Assembly (NCBI GenBank): GCA_012103375.1
Contig: WLWX01000001.1
Coordinates: 1,664,501 to 1,728,500 of the forward strand
Source of the DNA: Paracoccaceae bacterium
GTDB taxonomy: Bacteria > Pseudomonadota > Alphaproteobacteria > Rhodobacterales > Rhodobacteraceae
Length of the DNA: 64,000 bases
Direction: 5' to 3'
Shown: piece after piece, positions 1 to 8,716 of the stretch
Numbering within the stretch: position 1 is the stretch's first letter
Layout: the number at the start of each line of letters is the position of its first letter
Made by a program: the position numbers and the translations under genes
The notes under the pieces: generated by a model
What the model was told of the DNA's origin: nothing
The model's database searches: none
Seen by the model: the letters and a program-made list of their open reading frames with translations, nothing else

Positions 1-146
1 TCGGCCGCGTAATCAAAATCTTCGCCCATCGGATCGGGGCTGGCGCCATGCTGGTGGAGCACCGACAGGTTCAGCTGGTTTGGCCACCAATCGCGGTTCG
101 TGGTCTTTTTCTGGTGCGACACCGGGCATTTCATATCGCCGTCCAT
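1..146 (-). CDS. katG: Catalase-peroxidase KatG, N-terminal part
   Basis: Only the first 48 codons lie in the window; the gene runs off the left edge. The N-terminus contains the KatG signature [11 protein letters not shown] followed by [19 protein letters not shown], which is highly characteristic of bifunctional haem catalase-peroxidases that remove hydrogen peroxide and organic peroxides. The ATG at 146-144 is preceded by a good ribosome binding site (GGAG about 6 bases upstream). An Irr-type palindrome lies about 30 bases upstream, pointing to iron- or haem-responsive control. It is transcribed away from lipA, so 147-316 is a divergent promoter region. Confidence 0.93.
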   Translation of the reverse strand, partial: MDGDMKCPVSHQKKTTNRDWWPNQLNLSVLHQHGASPDPMGEDFDYAA

Positions 147-173
147 TGCAGTCTCCTGACGTTTGAGTGAATC

Positions 174-192
174 GTTTAGAAAGATTCTAAAC
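174..192. promoter_or_regulatory. Irr/ICE-type operator upstream of katG
   Basis: GTTTAGAAAGATTCTAAAC is a perfect inverted repeat with 8-base arms and a 3-base centre. It matches, from memory, the alphaproteobacterial iron-control element (ICE) TTTAGAA-N3-TTCTAAA recognised by Irr, a Fur-family haem-responsive regulator. Its place 28 bases upstream of the katG start fits repression or activation of a haem enzyme by iron status. A PerR-like Fur-family protein could read a similar palindrome. Confidence 0.7.
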
Positions 193-316
193 AGCCGGAC
201 GGAAGGTTCAACTGGAATCCGCCGCCGCGCCGCATGATCTGGCATAGCTGCCATGCGCGTGCCAATCTGGTCAGGGCAGGGGGCATGCGTTAAGACGCAT
301 GTGAAAGAGGATGAAT

Positions 317-1273
317 ATGGCACGCGATCTGAAAATCCCCGAACAGCGCCACCCGGAAAAGGCGAAGAAGCCTGATCAGGCGCAGCCGCGAAAACCGTCG
401 TGGATTCGCGTAAAGGCACCGAACTCGGCGGGCTACAAACAGACCCGCGACATCATGCGTGAACACAAGCTGGTGACCGTCTGCGAAGAAGCCGGTTGCC
501 CGAACGTCGGCGAATGCTGGAGCCAGGGCCACGCCACGATGATGATCATGGGCGAGGTTTGCACCCGCGCCTGCACCTTCTGCAACATCGCCACCGGTAA
601 ACCGCCCGAGGCGCTGGACGTCTTCGAACCGGGCCGGGTGGCCGATGCGGTGAAAAAGCTGGGGCTGAACCACGTGGTTGTCACCTCGGTTGACCGCGAC
701 GATGTGGAAGACGGCGGCGCCGAACATTTCGCCCAGACCATCCGCGCCATCCGCCGTCAGGCCCCTGGCACCACGATCGAAATCCTGACGCCTGATTTCA
801 TCAAATGCGACCCTTCGGCGCTGGAAGTCGTGGTCGAGGCACGTCCCGACGTCTTCAACCACAACCTGGAAACCGTGCCGGGCCTGTATCCCGAGGTTCG
901 CCCCGGCGCGCGCTATTTCCACTCGCTACGGCTGTTGCAGCGCGTGAAGGAACTTGACCCCTCGATGTTCACCAAATCCGGTCTGATGGTTGGATTGGGC
1001 GAGGATCGTCAGGCCGTGTTGCAGGTGATGGAGGACATGCGCGCCGCCGACATCGATTTTCTGACCATCGGTCAGTACCTGCAGCCCACGCCCAAGCACC
1101 ACGCCGTGGACCGCTTCGTGACGCCCGAGGAGTTTGCGTCTTACGAAAAGGCGGCGTTCGGCAAGGGATTCCTGATGGTCTCGGCCACGCCGCTGACGCG
1201 ATCAAGCTATCACGCAGGCGATGATTTTGCGCGATTGCGCGCTGCACGGCAGCAAAAACTCGGACAAGCGTGA
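317..1273 (+). CDS. lipA: Lipoyl synthase (radical SAM)
   Basis: Inserts two sulfurs into protein-bound octanoyl groups to make lipoyl cofactors of pyruvate and 2-oxoglutarate dehydrogenases and the glycine cleavage system. Both iron-sulfur cluster motifs are visible: [12 protein letters not shown] for the auxiliary cluster and CTRACTFCN for the radical-SAM cluster. The C-terminal part has the usual lipoyl synthase sequence ([34 protein letters not shown]). Length of about 318 aa is normal. An ATG exists at 311, but GAGG at 307-310 is correctly spaced only for the ATG at 317, so that start is preferred. The gene appears intact. Confidence 0.95.
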   Translation: MARDLKIPEQRHPEKAKKPDQAQPRKPSWIRVKAPNSAGYKQTRDIMREHKLVTVCEEAGCPNVGECWSQGHATMMIMGEVCTRACTFCNIATGKPPEALDVFEPGRVADAVKKLGLNHVVVTSVDRDDVEDGGAEHFAQTIRAIRRQAPGTTIEILTPDFIKCDPSALEVVVEARPDVFNHNLETVPGLYPEVRPGARYFHSLRLLQRVKELDPSMFTKSGLMVGLGEDRQAVLQVMEDMRAADIDFLTIGQYLQPTPKHHAVDRFVTPEEFASYEKAAFGKGFLMVSATPLTRSSYHAGDDFARLRAARQQKLGQA

Positions 1274-1651
1274 ATAAACCGTTAATTGCGCGCGGAACCG
1301 CCGACCACCCCTTGCTTGACGGGGGGTCAATCGGTTTGAATGATCCCACGTTCACAAGTGCAGAGTTTTAGGCAGCTTCGGAACTGTTTGAAAAGACAGA
1401 CGAAATTGTCACTTTGTGAAAGTGCGCCGCTGGGATGGAATTCGACACTCCCCGTCACAATCGGCTGTGCACCGGACCCCTTTTGAGCGTGTTTCGGACG
1501 GCGCCGGGCGCGTTTTGCATCCCGCTCCTGTAGCCAGTGACGTTCGAAAAGCCTTTTTTATGACGCTCGGCCGGTGCGAAGAAATTCGCACCGGTCTATT
1601 CTTGTCAGCCCGTGCAGTCTGTTGCCATCTGCACGCGGCAGTCCGCGTGAT
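1274..1651. other. Intergenic region between lipA and the cytochrome genes
   Basis: This 378-base stretch separates the convergent lipA and cytochrome c genes. No ORF in it has recognisable protein features. It holds a strong hairpin at 1571-1594 and a T7 run just before it (1554-1560). A small RNA ending at the hairpin is possible but nothing in the sequence proves one. Confidence 0.5.
1571..1594. terminator. Hairpin terminator between lipA and the diheme cytochrome gene
   Basis: CCGGTGCGAA and TTCGCACCGG form a perfect 10-bp stem around a GAAA tetraloop. On the + strand it is followed by the moderately T-rich TCTATTCTT. It lies between convergent genes and probably stops transcription from the lipA side; it may also act on the cytochrome transcript. 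Confidence 0.6.
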
Positions 1652-2779
1652 CTATTCCGTCGCCGGATCGGCCACCCCTGGCACGACTTTCAGATAGGCC
1701 GCAATCGCGGCGCGATCCTCATCCGTCAGCTGGCTGGTATTGGCGATGACATCCACCATTTCGCCACCTGCGGTGTCGAAATCGGGCGTAAAGCCGGATT
1801 TCAGGTACGCGGCGATATCGGCTTCGGACCAGTCCAGAACCGCCGGAGAGATGTTCGGGATCCGGCCCTTACCCGACGGGTTCTTGGCCCCGCCCAACCA
1901 GCGTGATCCGTCTGTTGCGCCCAGAAAGTTTCTGGGCGTGTGACACTCTCCACAATGGCCGATTGTGTTGAAAAACTCCGAAATCAGAGCGTCGCGGATT
2001 TCTTGCGAAAACCTATGAAGCGAAATAGTCGGAAAGCTTTGACCACGAGACAGCGCATGGCTGCGCGTGAGCGCATGTAGGCGATTTGGGCCGACCCCCG
2101 CGCCAAAAATTTAGGATCGGGCTGCATGGAAAGAAAAATCATCGTTCAGGCCCTAAAACGGAGTTTTTCAACACAATCGGCCCAAAGCCTCGACCAGATA
2201 ACGCCCGCGCGTTTGTTGTTCGCTCAGGTCGCCGTCGATCTGCCAGCTATCGTCCAGGAACAGGAACTTCCACCCGCCAAGGCTGCGGCGGATGTTGAAG
2301 GGAAATCCGACCTCATGCGCGGGCGCGCTTTCGGCGACCGGGGGCAGGGTGCGCAGGTAGGCCGCGATGTTGACCACATCGGCCACCTCGGCCCGTGCGT
2401 AACTGGTGTAGGGGAAGGCGGGGAAGTAATGCGCGCCACCGGGGCTGACACCTTTGATGACGGCGTTGACCAGTTCCAGATCGCTCCACCCGCCGATGCC
2501 GTGTTGCGGATCGGGCGAGATATTGGGCGCAATGAACGTGCCAAAGTCCGACACGAAGCGCTTGCCACCGGCCAGCTTCAACTTTTCGTCGCCTTCGGCC
2601 CCCGGTGCGGCATGGCACGACGAACAGCCTGCGGCATAGAAAGCATATTTGCCCGCCTCAACATCGCTTGTGGTCCCGGCCAATGCTTCGGGCCCCAGGG
2701 GTTTGGGCTGTGTTACAAACCAGAAAATGGCCAGCCCGATCAGGCCAGCCACAACAAGAAGCGTCAGCAATTTTCTCAT
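1652..2779 (-). pseudogene. Diheme c-type cytochrome, interrupted by MITE copy 1
   Basis: After removal of the MITE (1961-2178) and one GGCC target copy (222 bp in all) the reading frame is continuous and encodes 301 aa. An N-terminal signal anchor (residues 5-22) is followed by haem motifs CSSCH (52-56) and CGECH (about 202-206), giving two mono-haem cytochrome c domains of the type that serves membrane dehydrogenases. The insertion lies just before the second haem motif: translation from the ATG enters the element and stops at once with RLC-stop. The product would thus lose its second haem. The intact cytochrome would have been exported to the periplasm. It follows a cytochrome c' gene by 49 bases, probably in one operon. 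The physiological partner is unknown. Confidence 0.9.
1961..2178 (+). mobile_element. 218-bp MITE, copy 1
   Basis: Non-autonomous element with perfect 20-bp terminal inverted repeats GATTGTGTTGAAAAACTCCG. It is flanked by a perfect GGCC duplication (1957-1960 and 2179-2182). No transposase is encoded; short ORFs in it are not credible genes. The sequence looks identical to copies at 2909, 29251 (inverted) and 62432 (inverted). The ends match 17 of 20 positions with those of the IS1182-family element at 40745-42260, which also makes a 4-bp duplication. It interrupts the diheme cytochrome c gene. Confidence 0.92.
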
Positions 2780-2789
2780 CTTTTGGGTC

Positions 2790-2810
2790 GGGGGGCGCTC
2801 AAAGCCCCCC
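2790..2810. other. G/C-rich hairpin between the two cytochrome genes
   Basis: GGGGGGC and GCCCCCC form a 7-bp stem with a 7-base loop in the short gap between the cytochrome c' stop and the diheme cytochrome start. No T-run follows in the direction of the genes, so it is not a standard terminator. It may affect mRNA processing or relative expression of the two genes. Confidence 0.4.
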
Positions 2811-2828
2811 GCCTTTCATTCAGACAGT

Positions 2829-3527
2829 TCAGCTACCTCTGAACGCTTTATGGCATGCGGTGCACGCTGCGCCAACAGCACCGATAGCGCCCTGAACTGC
2901 TTCTAGCCGATTGTGTTGAAAAACTCCGAAATCAGAGCGTCGCGGATTTCTTGCGAAAACCTATGAAGCGAAATAGTCGGAAAGCTTTGACCACGAGACA
3001 GCGCATGGCTGCGCGTGAGCGCATGTAGGCGATTTGGGCCGACCCCCGCGCCAAAAATTTAGGATCGGGCTGCATGGAAAGAAAAATCATCGTTCAGGCC
3101 CTAAAACGGAGTTTTTCAACACAATCGGCCCATCACCGGCGACTTCATTCATCGTCGCGGCAGCCTCAGCCAATTGGCCGGCAATCTCTCCGACGTTGGA
3201 TCCGTCAGCCCAGATTGCAGCCAGAGCCCGCGTCGAATCGCCAAGCGTTTCCATATCCGAACCCGGCAGCCAGTACCCACGCTGGTTCAACGTCGACAGC
3301 GCAGCAAGATCTGCCGCATGTGCCGATGCCGCTTCGGCATCATAGTCGATTTTGCCACCGGCCATGCCAAACAAGACACCAGCGTTGTGCTGATAAAGTT
3401 CCATATGCGACTGTCGTGCTTTGATCGCCCCAGCCGTCGCCTTGTCGATATGAGACGCGGCAAAGCTGGTACCCGCAATAGCAGCCGTCAGGATAACGCC
3501 GCCGAAAATGCGTGTGGTGAGTTTCAT
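2829..3527 (-). pseudogene. Cytochrome c' (c556-like), interrupted by MITE copy 2
   Basis: Removing the MITE plus one 4-bp target copy gives an uninterrupted 158-aa protein: signal peptide (residues 1-23, ending FAAS), a four-helix-bundle cytochrome c' domain (IKARQSHM near the mature N-terminus), and the C-terminal haem motif CTACH at 148-152 followed by KAFRGS. The ATG at 3527 has GGAGG 6 bases upstream. The MITE splits the gene shortly before the haem motif, so the truncated product (ending in MITE-encoded residues) cannot bind haem. Proteins of this family bind NO or transfer electrons in the periplasm; the exact role here is unknown. The adjacent diheme cytochrome gene is broken by the same element in the same orientation. 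Confidence 0.9.
2909..3126 (+). mobile_element. 218-bp MITE, copy 2
   Basis: Same 218-base sequence and orientation as copy 1, only 730 bases away. Flanking tetranucleotides are AGCC (2905-2908) and GGCC (3127-3130), a duplication with one mismatch, presumably altered after insertion. It interrupts the cytochrome c' gene before its haem motif. The fact that precise removal restores the cytochrome frame supports the element boundaries. Confidence 0.9.
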
Positions 3528-3663
3528 GTGAACCTCCAAAAAAAAACTGTACTCGTCCGGCAAGCATACCCAACAACCCCGTGAAAACCAGTGAGCATTT
3601 ACGCAGAGTAAGTGTTTGCCGATCACAGAATGGTGAGGCGGAAAATCGCCTGTTGCGCGGGCG

Positions 3664-3846
3664 TCAGCGCATGATCCGCCCGCTCGCGGGGGTATCCGTG
3701 CTCAGAAAATCCGGCCATCCGATTGTGCGTTCGATTGTGAGGAGAACCGCGCAGGCAAGCAGGACGCCAAGCACCAGTTTCACCCGCCGTGCCGAGGGCG
3801 GATGGCGCGCCCAACGCGCCATCCGCAGAAAATGATGCAGGTGCAT
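3664..3846 (-). CDS. Small single-span membrane protein
   Basis: A 60-aa ORF with a basic N-terminal segment (ARWARHPPSARRVK) followed by one hydrophobic helix (about residues 23-39) and a short polar tail. The strongly polarised charge pattern and the ARHPPSARRVKLV stretch resemble small conserved membrane proteins of Rhodobacterales, but I cannot name it. It could also start at the internal ATG of codon 9. No strong ribosome binding site is visible for either start. It lies 17 bases downstream of the first porin gene, on the same strand. Confidence 0.5.
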   Translation of the reverse strand: MHLHHFLRMARWARHPPSARRVKLVLGVLLACAVLLTIERTIGWPDFLSTDTPASGRIMR

Positions 3847-3863
3847 TCAGGTCAGACCGGGTT

Positions 3864-4811
3864 TCAGAACCTGTATCCGACCGACAGGTCAATCACCGAG
3901 TCGCCAAAGTCACCATCCATCAGGCCGGCCTGAACATAGCCACCATTGGCCAGATCATAATTTGCCGTGACGCCGAAAAGATCCCCGGACCCGTCAATAT
4001 CAAGGAAGTTCGCGCCGACGGTCAGGTTCGGCATCACCTCATAAGACACACCAACTTCAACACCACCCGGCGGTCCGCTGCTGTCATTTTCATAGATGTA
4101 AAGATGCGCCTTCAGCGGGTCGAAATCAGCCTCAACCCCCGCACGCACCGCTGTGAACGATCCGCCGCCGCTTCCGTCGATATGCTCGATGCCGCCTGCG
4201 AAGGTCAGGGCGCCGCTGGTATATCGGGCCGCCGCCGAAAAAGAATTCGCGTCGTCGGACCCGAAATCAATGTGATGCCAGGCAATACCATAGCTCAGCG
4301 GGCCCGAGGTCGCGTCATAGCGAACACCGAACGGCCGTTCGGATTCCAGCAGGTTGGCGTATCTGACGAAAGAGCTTTTGACGACCGAAAACTCAGCGTC
4401 GATCAGGATCGAATCGTTGAAAATTGCCGTGCTGGCATAATCATCAATCGGCGAGGTCGGGAAGCCGAACGACAGGACACCGCCGGGCATGGAACTGCTG
4501 CCGCCAGCCATCGAATAGGTCAGTGCCAGCCACAGGGCGACATAATCGTCACTGCTGCTGTCCAGCAAGGTGATGCCTTCGAACCCACCAGTGACACCAA
4601 AGCCATAGCTGCTGATCGCGGTGGGCGACCAATTGAAGAACAACTCTCCGCCCAGCGTGTTCTGGTCGCTGCCACTGCTGTTGAGATGTTCAAGTTCCAC
4701 ATACCCGCGATAGACGACATCGGGGCCTGATAGGGGGGATCCCGCCAAAGTGACGGCAGGAAGCGCGCAAGTGGCCAACAAAATGGCCGTCTGTTTCATA
4801 GGTTTTTTCAT
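3864..4811 (-). CDS. Porin-like outer membrane beta-barrel protein
   Basis: 315 aa with an N-terminal signal peptide (KKPMKQTAILLATCALPAVTLAG), many alternating short beta-strands rich in Gly, Asp and aromatic residues, and a C-terminal Phe (VGYRF) as used by BAM-inserted barrels. The ATG at 4811 has GGAGA about 8 bases upstream; an upstream in-frame start at 4880 adds residues ahead of the signal peptide and is unlikely. A paralogue with the same strand pattern and the shared PFGxRYD-ASG-LSYG region lies just upstream but is frameshifted. The solute is unknown. Confidence 0.75.
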   Translation of the reverse strand: MKKPMKQTAILLATCALPAVTLAGSPLSGPDVVYRGYVELEHLNSSGSDQNTLGGELFFNWSPTAISSYGFGVTGGFEGITLLDSSSDDYVALWLALTYSMAGGSSSMPGGVLSFGFPTSPIDDYASTAIFNDSILIDAEFSVVKSSFVRYANLLESERPFGVRYDATSGPLSYGIAWHHIDFGSDDANSFSAAARYTSGALTFAGGIEHIDGSGGGSFTAVRAGVEADFDPLKAHLYIYENDSSGPPGGVEVGVSYEVMPNLTVGANFLDIDGSGDLFGVTANYDLANGGYVQAGLMDGDFGDSVIDLSVGYRF

Positions 4812-5073
4812 TGCTCGGTCTCCGGGGGGCGTTTTTTGGTTGATTGGGCCCATTAAACCGAAAAAGCGCGGGCGCAACAATTGTCTGATTCGAACCTGCT
4901 TCGCTGTGTGAATCGAAAACCGCGTTTTTGGGGTAAGCAGCCGTAAAATAATGCAAATTTGTGAGTCTTGCGATGCAAGAGGCTGCGTCGACCTCCATGG
5001 AATCCAACAAGGACGGCCAGATAACTGACCGCCCCTGTGGACAAATTCGCGGGCTTCCGGCTTGCAAATTCAG

Positions 5074-5966
5074 TTAGAAACGGAACCCGACCGCCAGGTT
5101 GACCATCGGGTCATCCATCCCGTCGGCCCCCAGGACACTTCCGCGCACATAGGCGTTGTTGGCGAAGGCATATTCGGCATTCACACCGTAAAGCGTGCCA
5201 TCCCCATCGACATCCATAATTGCGGCACCAAGGGTGATCTGATCGTTCGGGCGGTAAAAGCCCTGCAATTCGATCGTTGTCGGAAAGCCGTCATTCCAGC
5301 CCACGATCACCGCAGATCCGCCGTGGCTGCCCATGTCCGCATCGGCCCCGATGCGCCAGACCGTCAGGTCGCCGCCGCCCATCGCGATATGCTCGACACC
5401 GCCGAAAACACCGTATTCGTTGATGTCATAGCGGAACGCCGCGCCAACGGATTCCAGCGCGCCATCCTCAAAGTTGTGATAGCTCAGGCCATAGCTCAGG
5501 TCGCCCGATGCCCCGTCATAGCGCAGACCAAACGGCGTTACGTCGTCTAACAAGGCGACGCTTTTGACTAGGAGTGGCGAAAGGAGCTGGTCATCGGGAA
5601 AAGATAGCCATTGGACGCGCCGTTGAATTCCCCGGTCGAGGCATAGGTCTCGATCACGCTTTCCGGCACACCGACCTGAACGCTGCCCCAATCCCCGGAA
5701 TAGGACAGCGAAAGCCACAGCGCTTCGGCATCAAAACCATCTGTGACAAAAGCGTCGGCGGCACCGACGACGCCAAAACCATTGCCAAAATCGAAGCTCA
5801 GATCGCCCGAGCCGACAAAGAAAGTTTCGTCATCGCTGCCAAATGACATGTGCTCAAGCCGGATATCACCGCTGAATGTCAGGCCCGAAGAATCTTGCGC
5901 GGCAAGCGGCGTGGCCAATGCGGTCAGGATCAGGGCGGTTGCGGAAGCTGTTTTCGTGGCGTTCAT
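5074..5966 (-). pseudogene. Porin-like protein, frameshifted paralogue
   Basis: The N-terminal part (5568-5966) has a signal peptide (TALILTALATPLAAQ) and beta-strands; its frame ends in SSFRHS-stop. The remaining barrel, ending in the typical terminal Phe (VGFRF), continues in another frame from about 5580 down to 5074. Comparison with the adjacent porin (FVRYANLLESERPFGVRYD against RHS..VKSVALLDDVTPFGLRYD) places a single-base loss near 5565-5590. The ATG at 5966 has GGAGG upstream. A sequencing error is an alternative to a true frameshift because only one base is involved. If real, only the neighbouring paralogue makes a full barrel. Confidence 0.75.
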
Positions 5967-6115
5967 TGGACTGTCCTCCAAAGCGTTATGACGGTGTTGT
6001 CGTAACTGTGTCGCGCCAACGCGGGGGAGGGTTCAATTATTCGAAAATGTTTTGCAGTCAGGCCATTATGCCTGCGGTCAGGGCCTGGATTGACTCACGG
6101 TCAGGGCGTACCCAG

Positions 6116-6649
6116 TCAGATAAACCGCACCTTGCCGATATAGGGCAGATTGCGATCCCGCTGGGCAAAATCGATGCCGTATCCGACGACGAATTCATCC
6201 GGGATTTCAAACCCGGTCCAGGTTGCCTTGATATCAACCTCGCGCCGGGTCGGCTTGTCCAGCAACGCAATGGTTTCCAGTCGCTTGGGCTTGCGCGTTT
6301 CCAGCAACGCGGTCACATGCTTCAGCGTATGGCCGGTGTCGACGATATCCTCGACCAGCAGCACATCGCGCCCCTCAATCGCGCCGCGCAGGTCCTTGAG
6401 GATGCGCACCTCGCGGCTGCTTTCCATCCCGTCGCCGTAGGAAGACGCTTCCAGGAAATCGACCTCCACAGGCATGTCCAGCTCACGCACCAGATCGGCG
6501 ATGAAAACGAAACTGCCACGCAGCAAGCCGACAACGACCAGCTTGTCGGTGTCTTTGTAAGCCTCTCGAATGTCGCGCGACAGATCTTCGATCCGTGCGG
6601 CAATGGACTTGGCCGAGATCATCATGTCAATTTCGTAAGGATCAGGCAT
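6116..6649 (-). CDS. hpt: Hypoxanthine phosphoribosyltransferase
   Basis: Purine salvage enzyme that joins hypoxanthine or guanine to PRPP. The type I PRTase loop is clear in [14 protein letters not shown] (PRPP-binding DIVDTG), with [17 protein letters not shown] near the N-terminus and the ending [18 protein letters not shown] typical of HPRTs. The predicted 177-aa length is normal. The longer reading frame begins at 6715, but homologous proteins begin close to PDPYEID, so the ATG at 6649 is preferred; no strong ribosome binding site distinguishes them. Confidence 0.9.
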   Translation of the reverse strand: MPDPYEIDMMISAKSIAARIEDLSRDIREAYKDTDKLVVVGLLRGSFVFIADLVRELDMPVEVDFLEASSYGDGMESSREVRILKDLRGAIEGRDVLLVEDIVDTGHTLKHVTALLETRKPKRLETIALLDKPTRREVDIKATWTGFEIPDEFVVGYGIDFAQRDRNLPYIGKVRFI

Positions 6650-6790
6650 GCGCAGTCTCGTCCGTGGCAGTCGCGTCATTCGCAGTTTCGGGCACCATGG
6701 GCAGAGTGCGCGCAAATGTCACCAGACCAAAATGACACGGGCGCTTGACTGTGGCTTGCAGGTGGCGGCGGGGGTGCTAATGCTGCGCCC

Positions 6791-7243
6791 ATGCCGCGCC
6801 ACGCCGAAACCCGCCAGCTGCCCTATAGCGCCGATCAGATGTACGCGCTGGTCGCTGACGTCGCGCGGTATCCCGAATTCCTGCCCTGGTGCGCCGCCGC
6901 CCGCATCCTGCGCCATCGCGAACACGACGATCATTCGGTGATGGAGGCGGAGCTGGTCATCAGCTTCAAGGTCTACCGCGAAAAATTCACCAGCCGCGTG
7001 ACGCTGTGGCCAAATGCGCGCCGGATCGAGACGACCTATATCGACGGCCCGTTCAAGACCATGGATTCGGTCTGGAGCTTTGCTGAAGCACCGGGCGGTT
7101 GCGAGGTGACATTCACAACCGATTTCGAGTTCAAGAACCGCATCCTGCAAGCCGTCATCGGCGTCGTCTTCAATGAGGCGATGCAACGCATCGTGCGCGC
7201 CTTCGAAACCCGCGCCGCGACCCTCTATGGCCCCACGGGATGA
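6791..7243 (+). CDS. RatA/Coq10-type START-domain protein
   Basis: 150 aa forming a single SRPBCC/START fold. It opens with the family pattern PYSADQMYALVADVARYPEFLPWC and contains TSRVTLWPNARRI and IDGPFKTMDSVWSF. Proteins of this family either bind ubiquinone and assist respiratory electron transfer (Coq10) or are named RatA after the E. coli protein reported to inhibit 70S ribosome assembly. In alphaproteobacteria the ubiquinone-binding role is more plausible. It is followed after 4 bases by the MmgE/PrpD gene, which may be translationally coupled. Confidence 0.85.
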   Translation: MPRHAETRQLPYSADQMYALVADVARYPEFLPWCAAARILRHREHDDHSVMEAELVISFKVYREKFTSRVTLWPNARRIETTYIDGPFKTMDSVWSFAEAPGGCEVTFTTDFEFKNRILQAVIGVVFNEAMQRIVRAFETRAATLYGPTG

Positions 7244-7247
7244 CGGA

Positions 7248-8420
7248 ATGAAGGTCGCCGACCGCCTCATCACATTCTGCGAAACGGCGCAGCCGACGCC
7301 GCTGGTCCGCCGTATTTTTGCGCTGTCGCTGCTGGACTGGACCGCCTGCGCCATCGCTGGTGTGGAGGAGCCCGTGTCGCGCATCGCACGGGACATGATT
7401 TTGCAAGAAAATCATGATGCTGCCGGCGGCGGTGGCGCGCGCGCCAGTGTTGTGGGGGCCGCGGCCCGTGTTCCTGCGCGCGCGGCAGCGCTGGTGAACG
7501 GGGCAACGTCGCATGCGCTGGACTATGACGACACGCATTTCGCCCACATCGGCCACGCCTCGGTCGCGGTGATCCCGGCAGCCCTGGCCGTGGCCGAGGA
7601 GGTGGGCGCAACTGGCACAGAATTCGCGCAGGCGGCGCTGATCGGGCTGGAGGCATCGGTTCGCTTTGGCGTCTGGCTGGGGCGCCCTCACTATCAGGCC
7701 GGTTTCCACATGACCGGCACCGCCGGCGCGATCGGCGCCGCGCTGGCGGCTGCAAAACTGATGCGGTTGAATGCTGAACAAACGGGGCATGCGCTTGGTC
7801 TGGTTGCCAGCCGGGCAGGCGGGATCAAGGCGCAGTTCGGCACCATGGGAAAGCCGATGAATGCCGGATACGCCGCGGCAAATGGGGTTGAGGCGGCATT
7901 GTTCGCGCGCGCCGGAATGACCTCAACACCAGATGCCCTCGACGGGATGAACGGTTTCGCCGCGACCCACTACGGGGCAGCAGATGATGCCGCATGGGAG
8001 GGAATGGGTGCTGCCTGGCTGTTCGAGGATGTCAGCCACAAGCTTCACGCCTGCTGCCATGGAACCCACGCGATGATCGAGGCGCTTCGAACACTGGATG
8101 CGCCCGACCCGGATGTGATCGAAGTCGCTGTCCATCCGCGCTGGCTGACGGTGTGCAACATTCCCGAACCGACAACGGGATTGGAGGCGAAGTTCTCACT
8201 GCGACTATGCGCGGCAATGGCCCTGACCGGCCGGGATACCAGCGCGCTCGCCTCGTTCTCGGATGCTGCTTGCACCGACCCCGCCCTGGTTGCGCTGCAC
8301 AACCGCGTGCAAATCACTAGGGATGAAACGCTGACGGAAACTGCCGCGCGGGTGCGAGTCGATGGGGTCGAAGCACACCACGATCTGACACCGCTCACAA
8401 CCTGTTTGCGGGATGCTTAA
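7248..8420 (+). CDS. MmgE/PrpD family protein
   Basis: Member of the 2-methylcitrate dehydratase / cis-aconitate decarboxylase fold. Recognisable segments are NGATSHALDYDDTHF, GFHMTGTAGAIGAALAAAKL, GLVASRAGGIKAQFGTMGKPMNAGYAAANGV and HACCHGTHAMIEAL, which contain the conserved His and Asp residues around the active site. The substrate cannot be predicted from sequence. At 390 aa it is shorter than many homologues (about 450), so the C-terminus may be truncated; the coding frame ends 40 bases before an inverted repeat. Start ATG 7248 directly follows the preceding gene. Confidence 0.8.
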   Translation: MKVADRLITFCETAQPTPLVRRIFALSLLDWTACAIAGVEEPVSRIARDMILQENHDAAGGGGARASVVGAAARVPARAAALVNGATSHALDYDDTHFAHIGHASVAVIPAALAVAEEVGATGTEFAQAALIGLEASVRFGVWLGRPHYQAGFHMTGTAGAIGAALAAAKLMRLNAEQTGHALGLVASRAGGIKAQFGTMGKPMNAGYAAANGVEAALFARAGMTSTPDALDGMNGFAATHYGAADDAAWEGMGAAWLFEDVSHKLHACCHGTHAMIEALRTLDAPDPDVIEVAVHPRWLTVCNIPEPTTGLEAKFSLRLCAAMALTGRDTSALASFSDAACTDPALVALHNRVQITRDETLTETAARVRVDGVEAHHDLTPLTTCLRDA

Positions 8421-8459
8421 CAGCGTCGTCGGACCAAAAAGAATTATGCCTCCGGCGGG

Positions 8460-8636
8460 GATATTTGTGGGTCAATGATGACGTCGACGTTGATATCGAA
8501 AACGGCCCGACCTTTTCACAAGCCGGGCCGCCATCATCGACCACGGTCATCAGTATCCCTGCCTGTACCGCAGGTGCGAGTATCCGCAATGTTGGTTAAC
8601 ACAGTCTTACTTGAGCATCATTGACCCACAAATATC
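8460..8636. repeat. Widely spaced 21-bp inverted repeat
   Basis: The 21 bases at 8460-8480 (beginning GATATTTGTGGG) recur exactly as the reverse complement at 8616-8636, separated by 135 bases. The left copy is preceded by GCCTCCGGCGGG; this CTCCGGCGGGGATATTT motif resembles one I recall as frequent in Rhodobacterales intergenic DNA. No credible gene lies between the arms. It may be two oppositely oriented copies of a REP-like motif or the ends of a small non-autonomous element. Confidence 0.65.
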
Positions 8637-8666
8637 CTCGGGGGGTGAATGGCGCGAAGCGACAGA

Positions 8667-8689
8667 GGGGGGCAGACGGCCCCCCTTTT
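8667..8689. terminator. Terminator between convergent MmgE/PrpD and DMT permease genes
   Basis: GGGGGGC at 8667-8673 and GCCCCCC at 8679-8685 form a perfect 7-bp stem with loop AGACG, followed by TTTT. This is a rho-independent terminator on the + strand, located between two converging genes. Confidence 0.7.
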
Positions 8690-8716
8690 CCCCGCTCGCC
8701 GCAGGCGCAAGCAATT

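Noticed and set aside
1957-2182. Attachment site or integron-type recombination site
   Set aside because: The repeated sequence has terminal inverted repeats and target duplications and recurs in unrelated genes, which fits a MITE, not att or attC sites.
2790-2810. Terminator between the cytochrome genes
   Set aside because: The hairpin is strong but lacks a T-run on the coding strand and lies inside a probable operon.
2086-3345. Short ORFs starting MGRPPRQKFRIGLHGKK or MERKIIVQALKRSF
   Set aside because: They lie in the MITE and run into whatever follows it. They appear in every copy because the element is repeated, not because a protein is conserved.
8395-8589. 64-aa minus-strand ORF between the arms of the inverted repeat
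   Set aside because: No family resemblance, overlaps the MmgE/PrpD end and contains repeat sequence.
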